DNA from: Nymphaea colorata | Taxonomy: Eukaryota; Streptophyta; Magnoliopsida; Nymphaeales; Nymphaeaceae | Assembly (NCBI RefSeq): GCF_008831285.2 | Contig: NC_045146.1 | Location: 2,690,001 to 2,754,000, forward strand | Direction of reading: 5' to 3' | Length of the DNA: 64,000 bases | Part shown: one piece after another, positions 1 to 17,359 of the stretch | How positions within the stretch are numbered: position 1 is the first letter of the stretch | Layout of the letters: each line of letters begins with the position of its first letter | Translations under genes and position numbers: made by a program | The notes under the pieces: generated by a model | Databases searched by the model: none | What the model was told of the DNA's origin: nothing | Seen by the model: the letters and a program-made list of their open reading frames with translations, nothing else

Positions 1-4557
<4,557 letters not shown>

Positions 4558-6185
4558 GATTCGCTGTTGACTTATTTTACTTCTTATTGTGTATTCACCG
4601 GCTGGAACTTTTGACCTGCTGTTAATCTTCTTTCTTCGTCTATGGCCTTATTTGTGCTCATCAGTATGGCGATCTACATGTCACACAATTTCAATTTTTT
4701 TAGAACAGGAAACACGGAAAAGTCTATCCATCACAAAGCTGCATGATCATTATGAATCAGCAACCACAATTTTGAATTGATGCATAATTAATAGTTAAGA
4801 TAGCATAAAACTTTTACGCCAAGAACAGAAGTTCATGCAATTCTCGATTCTTCTACAAGAGAATAATGACATATCTAGTTGGTTATACAGCGTTATCAAC
4901 GAAGCATTCTTGATTCTGTATCCGTGGCGGTCATCCCTCACCCTACAAGTCAAAGATAAAATCACTTTACTCATCTAATAACTAAAACAAAAGAATCGAC
5001 TCAAAATATCAATTAAGAAGAATATTACCTTCTTAATTCAAGCTCTAAGATGAAACTCAATGCAAATGATGCTCCAATTACAAGGCCAAGTAGGAAATCA
5101 AGGACAGGACTTCTAAGGGCGTTAGTAATTTGGTTGAAATACTGTGGTTGGTTGGTAAGAGCGATGACTTAATGATTGCCCTGTGAACTTATCCAGTCAT
5201 TGGGTGGAGCTGAGTGTACTGAAACCCGCATTGTATTATTCTTTACAAAGATATTGACCTAAATATGAAAATAAATTGTGAATCATGCAAGTCAATAAAT
5301 CTGCATTGATCATCTGGTGGCATCAATTGTAGATAGAAGGTGTATTGTTGATCAGTCGATGAATTATAAGAATGCCAATGGTCATTCTAGCTTGAAGATG
5401 CATGGCCATAAGGAAGACATCTTAATAAAATACCTTTTACATCACAAGGGAAGGAAAAAACCTGCACCCACTACTCAGCATCACAGAAACTACAGAACTA
5501 CTACCATCACGATCCATTCAAATGCACAGAATAATAAGTAACAAAAGTAAAAAAATCAAGTTCACCAAGTATGAACATAGCGCCCATGCATTGACTACTT
5601 CAGTTGAACCAAGATTATGATAGGCTGTTCCTTTGCAGCAATAATATTCTACTGTAATCCACCATTTTGTGCTTTGCGACCAGAGAGTCCTCTCTGTCGC
5701 ATTTCGGACGACGGTTGCTCTATTAACCGATTGGATAGGAAGTCTTAGATGGAGAGGCAGAGGGAGATTTAAAAAAAAGAAAATTAGTGTCTCTAATAAT
5801 GCTCAAAAAGGTTGGTTGCCTTTCGTATGGTACAGTTTGTTCTGAGGACTGATTTAGACCAAGCAGATCTTATATTTGGGTGCCGACTGCTAACAAAGTT
5901 TGAGTGCCCAAAAGCCACTTTCAAATTAAAAAACTAAAGGAAAATACTGTTAAAAGGACAATATTAGAAGGAGCAAAAAAGAACAAAATTTTCATTAACT
6001 CGGTAACTTGACATAGCCTCTTTGCAGTGAAGCTGGCTGGATGCATCCCTGTGCACTGTCCACTGGGAAGCATAGTGGCCAGAAAATCCTTGATCAGTAA
6101 AAGAGAAGTTACACCCTCAAAAACAAAATAGGTAGTAAAAAAGTTACAAGTTGAATATATATATATATATTTGAAAAATCTCTAA

Positions 6186-6450
6186 GGGAGTGTTTGGATG
6201 ACACCCTCTAGAAACTTGGTTTTGTGAAAACCATTTTTTTTTTTTAAAAAAAAAACCAAGTTGAAAAGCTAGTTTTGTAAACTTGGCGTGGACGTTTGGA
6301 TGACAAGTTAAAAATCTGTCACTAAAAAACAGCCGGCACATGCACATTAGCAAGGATGTTTATGCTATAAAGCAATGGTTCATGGTACTTTTAACAATGA
6401 TTCATAGTGGTTTTAGCAACAAATTTTTAATTTTTAATCATCCAACGTCA
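6186..6450. mobile_element. Relative of the 27.5-kb MITE, degraded
   Basis: Begins gggagtgtttggatgacacc and contains aaacttggttttgtgaaaacc and gtttggatgaca, matching the element at 27505-27675 in terminal and internal words. The right end is uncertain, possibly near tcatccaacg at about 6440. Confidence 0.45.
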
Positions 6451-7137
6451 TCTAGCATATGACCACATAAATTTCTCCCATATATATGAGAACATGTAGG
6501 TACCAAGATCCTCATATACCAGACTTGATAAAAATCATTTAGGCCAAAATAGATCATATGGTTTAAATTAAGTTGCAAATTGAAACATTAATCCCGACAA
6601 CTATTACTTCATATTTTGTCTTTCTCCCCTTCTCTCTTGCGAGGAGAAATAGGCATAAGTGAAATTTGCTAGGATTAGAGTTGTTAAGAACTACTCTCCG
6701 CATATTGCAGTACTTACTGTATCTCGATAAACCTTAGGACAAAAACCTCATAAGTTAAAACTTTTCAAAATGACTTTAACATATTTTTAGTTCAAATATC
6801 ATTTTTTCAATTTTTCAATAATCTATCCCTGTGATGAACATAAAAATTTGAAACCAGGAAAGTAGATTACACATTTAAGTCATTAATTAAAATGTACTCA
6901 CATCCAAGTGCAGATCATAAAAAGGAATCGGGTTTTCGTAATTCTTTTACTGTGACAAGGTAAAAAAAAAGCTATCATGTACTCTCTGATCTCTCTTTAA
7001 ATGTTTCATCTCAAAAGTTTATTACCTTTCTTATTTATTAATGAATATCTTAACTTACTTTTTGTTTAAAAACCATTTTCCATGTTGAGCCATGATACGT
7101 TTTAGTGTGTTGATGACCTATTTAAAAAGTTTACGCG

Positions 7138-7231
7138 CACATATATATAAGTGAAAGAACATAAGATAAATTATGTACTATAAACACATATATATAAGTG
7201 AAAGAACATGAGACAAATTATGTACTATACA
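7138..7231. repeat. 47-bp tandem repeat, two units
   Basis: cacatatatataagtgaaag units start at 7138 and 7185 and each end near tgtactata, with two or three differences. Confidence 0.8.
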
Positions 7232-7585
7232 CAATATAGGCAGAATTGTAAGATTAGCCTAAAAAATATGATTTTCCTTAAATGATGAGGCATCATAAAT
7301 TTCCAAAACGTTTTCATTTAGGCTCTATACATGTCCGTGTACTTTTTGGCCGAATACGGGTGTTGTTTTTCGGGCCAATTAAAAAAATGTAAATGTACTC
7401 AAAGTGCCCAAAAAATATGGGATTGAAATAAGTTATGAATCTGATGTGAGCAACATATTATATAAAAAAAATTCATTTTGATGGTTTAGATAGGTCATCT
7501 CATAACTAAAGTTAAATAAATCATGTTTCTGTTATTTTCAATTGGTATTGTTTGTATAGCTCGCGCGCGCGCGTGTGTAGATGGA

Positions 7586-7650
7586 TCTCTCTCTTTATAG
7601 CTCACTATATATATAACCATAGATGGCTGTCTCTCTCTCTTTATAATTCA

Positions 7651-7687
<37 letters not shown>

Positions 7688-7725
7688 AACACACATATAT
7701 ATACACTGAGCTATAAAGAGAGATA
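7586..7725. repeat. Fold-back with AT/GT core
   Basis: tctctctctttatagctca (about 7586) is the inverse of tgagctataaagagagata (about 7707). The roughly 100-bp loop holds (AT)n(GT)n and a second ctctctctttata copy. Confidence 0.6.
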
Positions 7726-9624
7726 GAGGTAAAAAGTGAGTGAATGGTGGCTATGATTATCCAAAGTCATCTAGTTTACTTATGAGGGTTGTTCGACTCA
7801 TGTGATGAACTGTTGAAAGGGAAAAAGGAAAAAATATGTGAATTAATACTACATGATGAAAACAATAACATCTATCATGAAACATATCAAACTGTTCTTA
7901 TAAGTCAGCTGAATAACTCTACATTCAATATATATATAAATAAATAAATTATATATATATATATATCAACAAAGAACGTTCTTATAAACAGAATACCACG
8001 AAAAAATAATTACTGAGATATTTTAATCTCCTTTAAAAAATAGCTTTTTTATTCCCTTTAGCTGTATATTTCCATTTCTTTTGTTTCCTTTGGAATTCTA
8101 AAAGAAATAATTTTCGAATCTTTACGAGCAATTCTTTCTGTAAGAGTAGAAAACTTAAATTTCATATTCTTTCTCCATTATTATTTATATATTATACATT
8201 CTATATTTAAATTTTATATGCTCTTTCGGTCTCTCTCCAGGTTGGTGCAGGGCGGAGGTCAGGATGTACGAAGAGACCAAACATCGCTTAAGAACGGGGG
8301 AAAGGATCTACGTCCAAATCACAAAAGTAGCAACAGGAAAGGATCTAAGTACAAACCATGGAAGTGGCAAGAGAGGGCATGAAGCTTAACGAGCAGGAGC
8401 AAGAAAATTACGGTGGTCTCGTACCTTCAACTGGCAAACCTTCGCCCCTTCAATTTCATCTTTGATCGACGGAAAATTAAGCATAAAAAACCGAGTCTCG
8501 AAATCGACCGCAAAGTCGCTTGATCATATGGCAGAAGTGGACGCCGTGGCCGACAAAATCTCCGGAGTTCTATTAACAGTTCAATCGTCGAATTCAGAAC
8601 GTCGACGACGACGACGACAGTCGCCTGGTTCCTGAAATATCATCAGAAGGCAAGAAGGGAATTAAAATGTGAAAAATTCTTGAGGAAAAAGGTTCGCAGA
8701 TCCACTACTAGGGAAACAACGTGCCGGCAGGAAGTCGCACTCAGGATCGACGACAAACCAGCGATCAAAAGGAAGGAGCAAGGCAAGTACCAAGCACTTC
8801 AAAAAAGTAACAAACAACTAGTTAACAAGTGCAACTTTACATATATTATATCAGGTGTTGAGTCTCTGTAGTTTGGAAAAAAAATCAAGCTAGCGTTCAT
8901 TAAACTCCGCGTTCCGTTTGTTCAAGAAAGAACTGGGTTTGTTATGTTCAATTAAGATGCAAAAGCAAAGATTCTGAAACACCAGGTCCTGATTTCTGAA
9001 CAGGATCTGAATTGGGAGAATTATGCGCCTTTGGATCTATATATATCAGAAAATCTACCACTCATTTGGAACTTATACAAAGCCGAGAAAAGTAAACTGT
9101 GCACTTTACATGTGAAAAAGTAAGTTTAATTTCTCACTCGACTGCACCGAAAAAGCTTGTTTGGAATCATATTTCATACGAGTTTTTGGTTATGGAGTTC
9201 TCCTCCACTGCAAATATTCAGATTGGTCGCGGAGATTCATTTCTTCTCCGCTATGGCAAACTTCTACTAAGCAAAAGGCACAGCACAGAAAATTCATGGG
9301 AAGTACGAGCAGCACCTCTTCCTCTCCTTTACGTCTCTCTCTGGCCTTAAACTTCATGTTCATCCCTTGTCAACATGAGCACATATTTATAAGAGACCAT
9401 GCATATATAAAAATAATTATGATGGATTAATAAATGGATATTGCCCCAAGGTCGACTATGAATGTTTGAGTGGCGTAGTACAGAGAATATTCCGTATTAT
9501 TCTGGAGATCGGACGTTGAAGCATGGCGTCATTATCACTTAAAAATGTATACCTTGTATAGTGGCAACGAGTCTGGCCTTCGTAGCTTGACAGTGCCGCA
9601 TTGCGAAAGTAGTTGTGGACTAAG

Positions 9625-9958
9625 GTATGAACACATCCGTTTTGATCTTATTCCTATTCATCATTAATACAATCCAATTTGCAGTGGGTTGATTGAAAGA
9701 TCATCACACCTCTACACACATATATATATATAGATATAGATATACATGAGAGAGAGAGAAAGATTGATAGGTAGTAGACGCTTCAATGTTTGACTCGTAA
9801 ACAACTTATCTCAACCTTAATTTTTTTCTACATATGGCATTTTTTATCTAGCAATAGCTTACAATTTTTTCTGCTTTTCCCTCTCAATATCTATTATGAA
9901 CACATCTGTTTGGATCTTATTCCTATTTATCATTAATGCAATCCAATTTGCAGTGCGT

Positions 9959-9960
<2 letters not shown>
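9625..9960. repeat. Dispersed direct repeat of about 65 bp
   Basis: tatgaacacatc..tttgatcttattcctatt...cagtg.gttg occurs at about 9625-9690 and 9895-9960, with a few differences, each followed by an AT microsatellite region. Confidence 0.75.
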
Positions 9961-10026
<66 letters not shown>

Positions 10027-10033
10027 TATATAC
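9960..10033. repeat. (TA)n microsatellite
   Basis: Long, nearly pure TA run. The tyrosine/isoleucine frames across it are not genes. Confidence 0.9.
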
Positions 10034-10447
10034 ACCATCGGTGGATGCATGCAACCACGTAGAGTCACACGGGGGCAAGCAAGTGAAAGCTCCTCATCGA
10101 GTAGGGTGATGGTAGGCCGCTTTACTTAATGACATTGAGTCGACAACTGGTTTCGACTGGAGACTTCCTCACAAGGGAAGTTTACCATCACCCAGATTTC
10201 GTATGGAAGTAATAGTCATTTGGAGGAATGACAGCAATCTAATAGGGCCTCATGGCCATGGCTTGCCGGTAGTCTATTGCGAAACAATCCTACGTAATAG
10301 TGTGCCGAGTGGCTAGCACTCATCGTCTAGTCCACGATCCCAAAAGATTGATCAATGTTTTTGCTACATTAAGATTAAGTTAAAGCTGGCCGAAGGCTTG
10401 GGAAACTTCCGGCGCTGCGCATGCCAAATAAGTTTGAAGAAGTCATG

Positions 10448-10449
<2 letters not shown>

Positions 10450-10499
<50 letters not shown>
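10450..10499. repeat. (AT)n(AG)n microsatellite
   Basis: Compound dinucleotide run. Confidence 0.9.
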
Positions 10500-12399
10500 C
10501 TGCCAGCTACCTCTATTATCAATGGAATTTTTAAACTTTTCATTGCTGAAAATAGAAAAAATTGTTGATAACTTGTAAAACCGTGACCAAACAAAGACTG
10601 TGACCAATGGCATTTTTGCAACGGAATTTGGCGATGGAAAATATAAACAATCAAGCCACCAACTTAAAGTTGGTGGAATAGGTGATGCATTCATTAAATT
10701 TTGCTGTAAAACAAGGTCAAGTTGAAGCTAAGGCACTATCTTTATTAGTAAAATCCAAAGAGACACCATACACAATGAAGTTTCATATATATAACTAATT
10801 ATGAGTGGGGAGGATTTGGGTCAGTGAGAAAGTGGAAAGGAAGGGGATATGCTTTGTCGAAAGAGTGCAACTTGGACATGCCACTTGCTCATCTATGTGA
10901 ATGCTTGCAATGATGTCATGCATGAGCATGTCTTTGATGACATCATGAGAAACCTATTGTGGAAGCCTAAATGGATTCATTTGGTTCACCTGATATTGTT
11001 TCTTTTTTTCTTTTTGTTCTTTTCCTTCCCATAGTTTTCTCGAGGAAACTGCACTGGGGCCAAAGAATATTAATTGCTTGCTTAGTGGTGTAAAACTCCT
11101 AGACTAGCTAGTGTTTTTGCCTCTAGGGCTTATGCCTGCTTTGGCTTGTGCAAATAGTTGATGCATACATGATTCACTTGACAATTTTTGCTCGTATAGA
11201 GACCAACATGGAAATTGTTGAAATAGCAGTCTCGAACTTAATCTCTGCAGTTTAACCTTTAAACAAGATTTGTATGGGTGGATGTGTTGGTAAAGCAAAT
11301 TATATCCAACAGTCAGTTGGACTGAACTTAATAAGAAGGATAAAATTATCCTTAAGGAGGCGTAATGCAATGGACGATTGGTGGACAACCAATCTCTATT
11401 TCAAATCCGCAGACCGTCAGCTCTCTGTGCTGCAAAAAGAATGGCTATTAACACCTTAGTTGAAGCATGGTAAGAGTGGTACTCGAAACAGCAAAAACAG
11501 GTCCTGTAGTCTTAAGAAATCAGGGGTTGGATGGGAGTTTGTAGAGGGAAACATGTTCACTCGAAATAAGAAGGACAATAATAAAAGCCTTCCAATAAGG
11601 GAAAAATGGAAAAATGGAACAACCCTTAACAGGGGTGATGTGGAAGGGCACATTGGGCTCCTTATAAAGACACATGTCCCCTGGCCAACACACTTTGTGA
11701 TGAAGGGTACTCCAACTCATCAGTTCCTTTGCAATTAAAAATGGATTTCTAATTTCATTTAATGGCTGTTTTATCTAAATCTTGCTAAATTAAAGAAATC
11801 CAAATGTATCAATTCCCCCAAGTTGTGAGATTGACTAAAAGACTTTCAAAAGAATAATGACAAAGATATTAAAGAATTATTCAGGCATATCAAAGCTGTC
11901 TGCGACTCTGGGTCGTTAGATGATAGCCAACAATCTTGTCGATGATACGAGCTCATCTTTACAACTCTATTACTTTCCGATGATCTCAACAAGTGACTTC
12001 TAGTTACTGCAAGCGTGAGCTTGCCTTATGACAAAGCCATCTCGATTTTTTACGTGATTCCAATTTGATCGGACCGGACAAATTATCCATTGAATAGGCC
12101 AATATTGGTATCAATAATCAACGCAACTTCCACTTAGGCCAAGCTACCAAAACTCTTAACAATCAACATTATTTTTGGGATTTAGTTGCTAGATCTGATC
12201 ATGTGTTGGTTTTTCTTCCCTGGGAAGGTGAGAGAGATTTAAAGTTATAATTGTTTTTGAGATTTACATGCCACTGTTTGCAGTCTAGAAATATAATATA
12301 CTTATGATAATCAAACTTATGATGCATCATCTGCACCACTTTCAAGCCGACCACTTACATTATGCCCCTTGGGGCAGCAGCCAGTAGCAGTCAGGAGAC

Positions 12400-12818
12400 A
12401 TCCTGTGTGGGGCTAGGCCCTATCCTTTTATTGCAAAGAGAATGAAACATACAAAGAACAAAAATTAGTATGTATAAGACATACCAAAAGCCAAAAGACC
12501 AAAAACAAAATCACCCAATTCCTCGAGCAGATTTACAATTTGCTAGCCTCCTATAAGGGTTGCCAATCTCCATTAGAACAAAACCATTCCTTTGACTCAG
12601 CGCTACCACCTAGAACAGTCAGCAGATGATAGACTTTCCTGGCCGGAAGATCCCAATGACCACTGGCGTAAGACCTTTCTTCCAAAACTCCTCAAACCTT
12701 GGTCACAATCATTCCCAACTTTCAACCTCCATTCATGATCGCTCGATTGAATACAGTTCTTGTCGTGAATACTAACACGAGTGACAATCACTTGAAGGCA
12801 TCAGGTCAGGCCCAACTC
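12400..12818 (-). mobile_element. LINE, 3' portion after Copia-1 insertion
   Basis: Sequence on the other side of Copia-1's AGGTC duplication, continuing the LINE in the minus direction. A 62-codon open frame lies at 12791-12603. The 3' end is probably near 12.4 kb, where the minus strand reads TTGCAATAAAAGG, but no poly(A) tail or LINE target duplication is clear. Confidence 0.45.
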
Positions 12819-12823
12819 AGGTC

Positions 12824-13299
12824 TGTTGGGATTTCTCCCCATAATGCATATACAAAACCAAACGTATATACCCTAAAACAGGATCATGCTCATGCTAAAT
12901 CATTGAATCAAACATATCTTAAACTTTAAAGCGGAAGCGTACCTGAATCCATCTGATCTGGTGCACGGGAAGATCGCAGCAGGGTCTTCCAGGGTACGTG
13001 CGGCGCGCTTGAGGTCTCTCTCAGATGGAGAAGAGGAAAACCCTAGAAACCAATGTTTCAGGCAACCATTGCACAACCCCAGGGACCACTACCATTATAT
13101 AACGAGGACAATTACGGATTCAACCCATCAAAGAGTCTATAATTGCGTATTGGTATCTATACATTTTAAAATTACCCCATACCATCTAAAATGATGTAAT
13201 ATCCCAAAATGCAATCACTTAAGCGGATATTTACGTTAAGACAGCCATAATGTCTGAAATTCCTCATAGACATATGTCGGCCCACCAAATGATCTTACA
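12824..13299 (-). repeat. Copia-1 3' LTR
   Basis: 476 bp, TGTTGGGA...GATCTTACA on the plus strand, almost identical to the LTR at 18763-19239. Preceded by AGGTC at 12819-12823. Confidence 0.93.
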
Positions 13300-13699
13300 G
13301 TCTCCCACTTGGGCCAAATATGTCTTTATACATTTAGACATTACATAAAACCTTAGGAGCTCATAACTGCTATCTTATTAAACGTCATTTTCACCAATCT
13401 CGTCCATGACCATATCAACACAGAACCAAAGCGGCTTTCGCTATAATAAAATTAGCTAAACTTTCAATGATCACAAATGTTAACATAATCAATGACATAG
13501 ATCTGATATGGATGTATAGCATGAGAATTACATGTAATGTGATTACAACATGTCTATTCTCAACTGGTCCAACTTTAAAACCTTATGGAGATCAAAACAT
13601 AAACACAGAATGGAACCAAAGAACTTTAAACTTTATTCTGCAGAAAACTGAATATGTATCTATACATAAGAGCAAACAAAATACAAACTCCCACTAAAC

Positions 13700-15480
13700 C
13701 AGCACATCATCTAAGGATAACACCCCATACGAACAACATGTTCGTGAAAGTCCTTATGTGTTAAACCCTTGGTTAGCGGATCCGCAAATCATAGAGTTTG
13801 TCCCAATATGCTCTAAAGACACCTGACCATTCTGTATCCCCTCTTTAACAACCCAAAAACTTAATGTCGATGTGCTTCGACTTTGACAAACTGTGGCTGT
13901 TATAAGAGTACATGACTACTGAATTATTATCACACAACAACCTTAGTGGTCTTTCTATACCATACAAAATGCGCAGCCTTGTGACAAAATTCTGCAATCA
14001 CAAAACCTGATTGGATGCCATTATCTTGGCATCCAGCAAAGTCAGAATCTGAATACCCAATGATTTCCCACTGGTCTGACTTCCTGAATGTAAGCATAAA
14101 ATCTTATATTCTTTTTAAGTACCTCAAAACTCTTTTGGCTGCTTTTCAATGACCCATACTAGGATCACTTAAGTATCTGCCTAACATTCCAATGATAAAT
14201 GCAATATCCAAACGAGTACAAACCTGAACATACATAAGGCTTCCCACAACAGACAAATAGGGAATCATTTTCATTTCTTTAGATTCGATTTTACTTTTAG
14301 GGCACTTTTTGAGACTAAACTTGTCTCCTTTAGCAACTAGAGTATCTCCTGGTTTACAATCTTTCATGTCAAATCACTGAAGCACCTTATCAATGTAGGC
14401 CCTTTTGTGATAATCCAAGAATACCCCGAGAATGATCTTGAAATATTTGGATCCCCAATACAAAAGATGCACAACCAAGATCCTTCATGTCAAATTGTGT
14501 TGTCAAAAATTCTTAGTTTCATGCAATATGCCTACATCATTACTATTCAGCAATATATCATTGACATATAAAACCAGAAAGATAAATTTGCCCCACTGAA
14601 GTTTTGGTATACACATTCATCAACCATATTAGTTTCGAAATCAAATGAAACTATAACTTGATGAAACTTGTAATACCACTGATGGAAAGCTTGCTTTAGC
14701 CCATAGATGGATTTTATTGAGTTTGCAGACCATTTTCTTTGCATTTCTTGAAACAAAGTTTTCTGGTTGCACCATATATATCGTTTCATCAATGTCTCCA
14801 TTTAGAAACGTTGTCTTAACATCCATCTAATACAGCTCTAAGTCAAAATGAGCTACAAGTGCCATTATAGTCCTGAAAGAGTCTTTCAACGAAACTGGAG
14901 AGAAAGTCTCTGTATAATCAATGCCTTCCTTTTGAGTAAAGCCCTTAGCGACAAGATGTACTTTATACCTTTCAATGTTACCTAATGAATCCCTCTTGGT
15001 TTTAAATATCCATTTACAACCAATGGGTTTCACACCTTCAGGCAAAGGAACAACTTCCCATACGTCATTATCCATCATGGACTTTATTTCCTCATTCATG
15101 GCATCCATCCACTCAAGAGATTTAGAACTCTTTATTGCTTGCTGGAGGTTGACAGGATCATCCTCCATTAAGCCCATATCAACATCATGTTCTTGGAGAT
15201 AGACAAAATCATTTGAAATTGTATTTCTCCTCTCTCTAGTGGATCTCCTCAGTGGCACCTCTACTTGATTTTCTTGAGGTTGTTGAGTTTGTTCTTCAGT
15301 ATGGAGATCGACATCATTGCCTTCTTCTGAATAGAGTGGACTCAGGTCCCTCTTCAAAGGCAATGCTTCTAACCTGATCACCTCCCCAAACTCAATATCC
15401 TCAAAGAAATGTGCATTTCTCTTTTCAAAGAAAGACTTACTGAATGGATTATAAAACTTATAACCCCTTAATGTTTGTTC
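13700..15480 (-). pseudogene. Copia-1 reverse transcriptase / RNase H remnant
   Basis: Starts with LRGYKFYNP and FFEDIEFGEV, then RRSTRERR, then KWIFKTKRDSLGNIERYK, LVAKGFTQKEGIDYTETFSP and MDVKTTFLNGDIDETIYM, all typical of plant copia RT. Further down are SIYGLKQAF and the active-site motif, which reads YVND (14557-14568) where the family has YVDD. SLMYVQVCTRLDIAF marks the RNase H side. At least two frameshifts (near 14.6-14.8 kb) and several stops break the frame. Confidence 0.85.
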
Positions 15481-15494
15481 ATTTTTCCTTTATA

Positions 15495-16028
15495 CATTCA
15501 ATGCAAACACTAAAGTCTGCAAAATCAAGGGACTCCAGAATTCCTTTTGACATGAGCCTTTATATTCTCTTTTCAGAGATATGTCCTACGCGTCAATGCC
15601 GCAACATAATAGAATTCTAATTTGCTAATTTTACTTTTAGTACCACTAGACGTAACATGCAAGATTTCATTATATGAAGCAACCATATCAAGCAAATAAA
15701 GGTTATCGTTACTAGACAAAGAACCAGTGGCAATCAAATTTGAGTACAGAAGCAACTTAAATTTACTTCCTCCAAATGAACAATAATAACCAAACTTGTT
15801 CAATGAGGAAATAGGAACCAAATTCCATCTAAAAGACGGTACCACATAAGTTTCTGTCAAATTCAAATAGCAACCAGTCTTTAACAATAACCAAAAATCT
15901 GCTATGGCTTCAACCTTCGCCTTCTTGTCATCGCCCACATAGATGAATCTTTCAGCATCATTTGGCGTTCGACAATTTAGGCAGCCTTGCATAGACACTA
16001 TGTGACTAGTAACACCGAATCTACCCAC
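15495..16028 (-). pseudogene. Copia-1 protease / pre-integrase remnant
   Basis: Contains the typical copia stretch NLVPISSLNKFGYYCSFGG, followed by the pre-integrase region, and runs into a KGKMN motif where the integrase zinc region normally ends. The zinc histidines and cysteines are disrupted. The next recognisable sequence is already the post-integrase motif LRGYKFYNP, so the catalytic DDE core is missing. Confidence 0.7.
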
Positions 16029-16297
16029 GAAGTGTTTCTGGGTACTAAAGTTAAATTAACCTCAAAACAAACCAAAGTGAGAAGTGTACCCACCATTTCA
16101 CGCCATGCGTGATACTCAGTACAATCCTCCTTCATATGACCTTCACCCTTGCAAAAGAAGCAGCCTGATAGGCCTTCCTTATGCTTCTTCTGTTTTTTAA
16201 CGGATGATTGGTCAACTGCAACTTCATTAACAGTCTTTCTTTTCTTACTTGAAAAAATCGAATCATTTAACTCAAGAATAGTATTCAAAATTTGCAA
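15998..16297 (-). pseudogene. Copia-1 gag remnant with zinc knuckle
   Basis: The nucleocapsid end of gag. CFFCKGEGHMKEDC fits the CX2CX4HX4C zinc-knuckle pattern and follows a basic KKRKTV/VKKQKKHKEG stretch. The N-terminal capsid-like part expected upstream is not recognisable; instead the element carries AT-rich non-coding sequence and the odd leader at 16.8-18.7 kb. The frame breaks before the protease region. Confidence 0.7.
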
Positions 16298-16858
16298 ATA
16301 TCATGAAAGCAGAACTCACTGTACAAAAAACAAACCAAAGCATGCTCACAATCAATAGATGTACAAAGATGAAATAACAAATATAAATGAATTTAAATAC
16401 AATGGCCTAAATCACATCACAAGGTACCGGTGCAACGTTAATATCCAATCTTTGGATTGAAATACTAACTGCAAGTGGTATTCTTGGTCAACAATGAATA
16501 TAAATAATTAACCCTGTCAAACAACGAGCTTATCTTTGGATTGACTCGCTATTCACATGGAAACCTGAAAAATTATCACATATTCATTGCCCTGTATACT
16601 TAAACCTGACCAAACAACAATCCTCCTTTGGGCTGATCATTGTCCGCATGGATCAAGTATACTATCATCTAATGTTTAAAACAAGCAAATTCGTACAACA
16701 GAGGTCGCTTTGGCGACATAAAATACAAACTTACTCATTTAAAAACAGCAGACATGGCCAAAGATCAAATTCATAATCCAAACATTCATCTAAAGCACAT
16801 ACACAATTTTAATAACATGCAAAACATAATACATGAATTAAAAAAATTTACATATAAA

Positions 16859-17324
16859 ATTGTCATTCATTGAATCTAAAACCAAATGATTCAATGATGT
16901 GACACATCCAAAATTGCCTTACATGAATCCAAAATTTGATGCATAAACCAAATTACCATACACGTATGCCCTACATTAAATCAAAAAACAAAATGATTCA
17001 ATGAAATGAGCCCAAAAGAGTCCAAAATTTATAAACCGGTATCATAATCGTGCTTAAGAGGGTCAAGAACTACTGAATCGGCCTTAAAATAATTGTCATT
17101 CATTGAATCTAAAACCAAATGATTCAATGATGTGACACATCCAAAATTGCCTTACATGAATCCAAAATTTGATGCATAAACCAAATTACCATACACGTAT
17201 GCCCTACATTAAATCAAAAAACAAAATGATTCAATGAAATGAGCCCAAAAGAGTCCAAAATTTATAAACCGGTATCATAATCGTGCTTAAGAGGGTCAAG
17301 AACTACTGAATCGGCCTTAAAATA
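16859..17324. repeat. Exact 233-bp tandem duplication inside Copia-1
   Basis: Copies at 16859-17091 and 17092-17324 begin attgtcattcattgaatc and end cggccttaaaat. I see no difference between them, so the duplication is recent or was copied with the element. It lies in the leader side of the retroelement, upstream of gag in the element's orientation. Confidence 0.9.
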
Positions 17325-17359
17325 GCCCGTATCATTCTTAAACCACAACAAAAGCACCC

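Larger units (their letters stand above)
4558..12399. other. Intergenic region upstream of copy A
   Basis: Presumably contains the promoter of copy A, but no clear TATA or 5'-UTR exon could be fixed. The bases before the ATG of copy A align with those of copy B (both have a gaat.cataacaagaag-like word). A GC-richer island at 8440-8640 with a (CGA)n run ends in an AAG/GTACGA-type donor on the minus strand and could be a leader exon or an unrelated fragment. Otherwise there are microsatellites, small repeats and AT-rich DNA. Confidence 0.5.

Noticed and set aside
9859-10129. Tyr/Ile-repeat proteins on both strands
   Set aside because: Translation of the TA microsatellite.
11104-11738. Frames of 60-95 codons on both strands at 11.1-11.7 kb
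   Set aside because: They overlap one another, match no family known to me, and have no splice or composition support.
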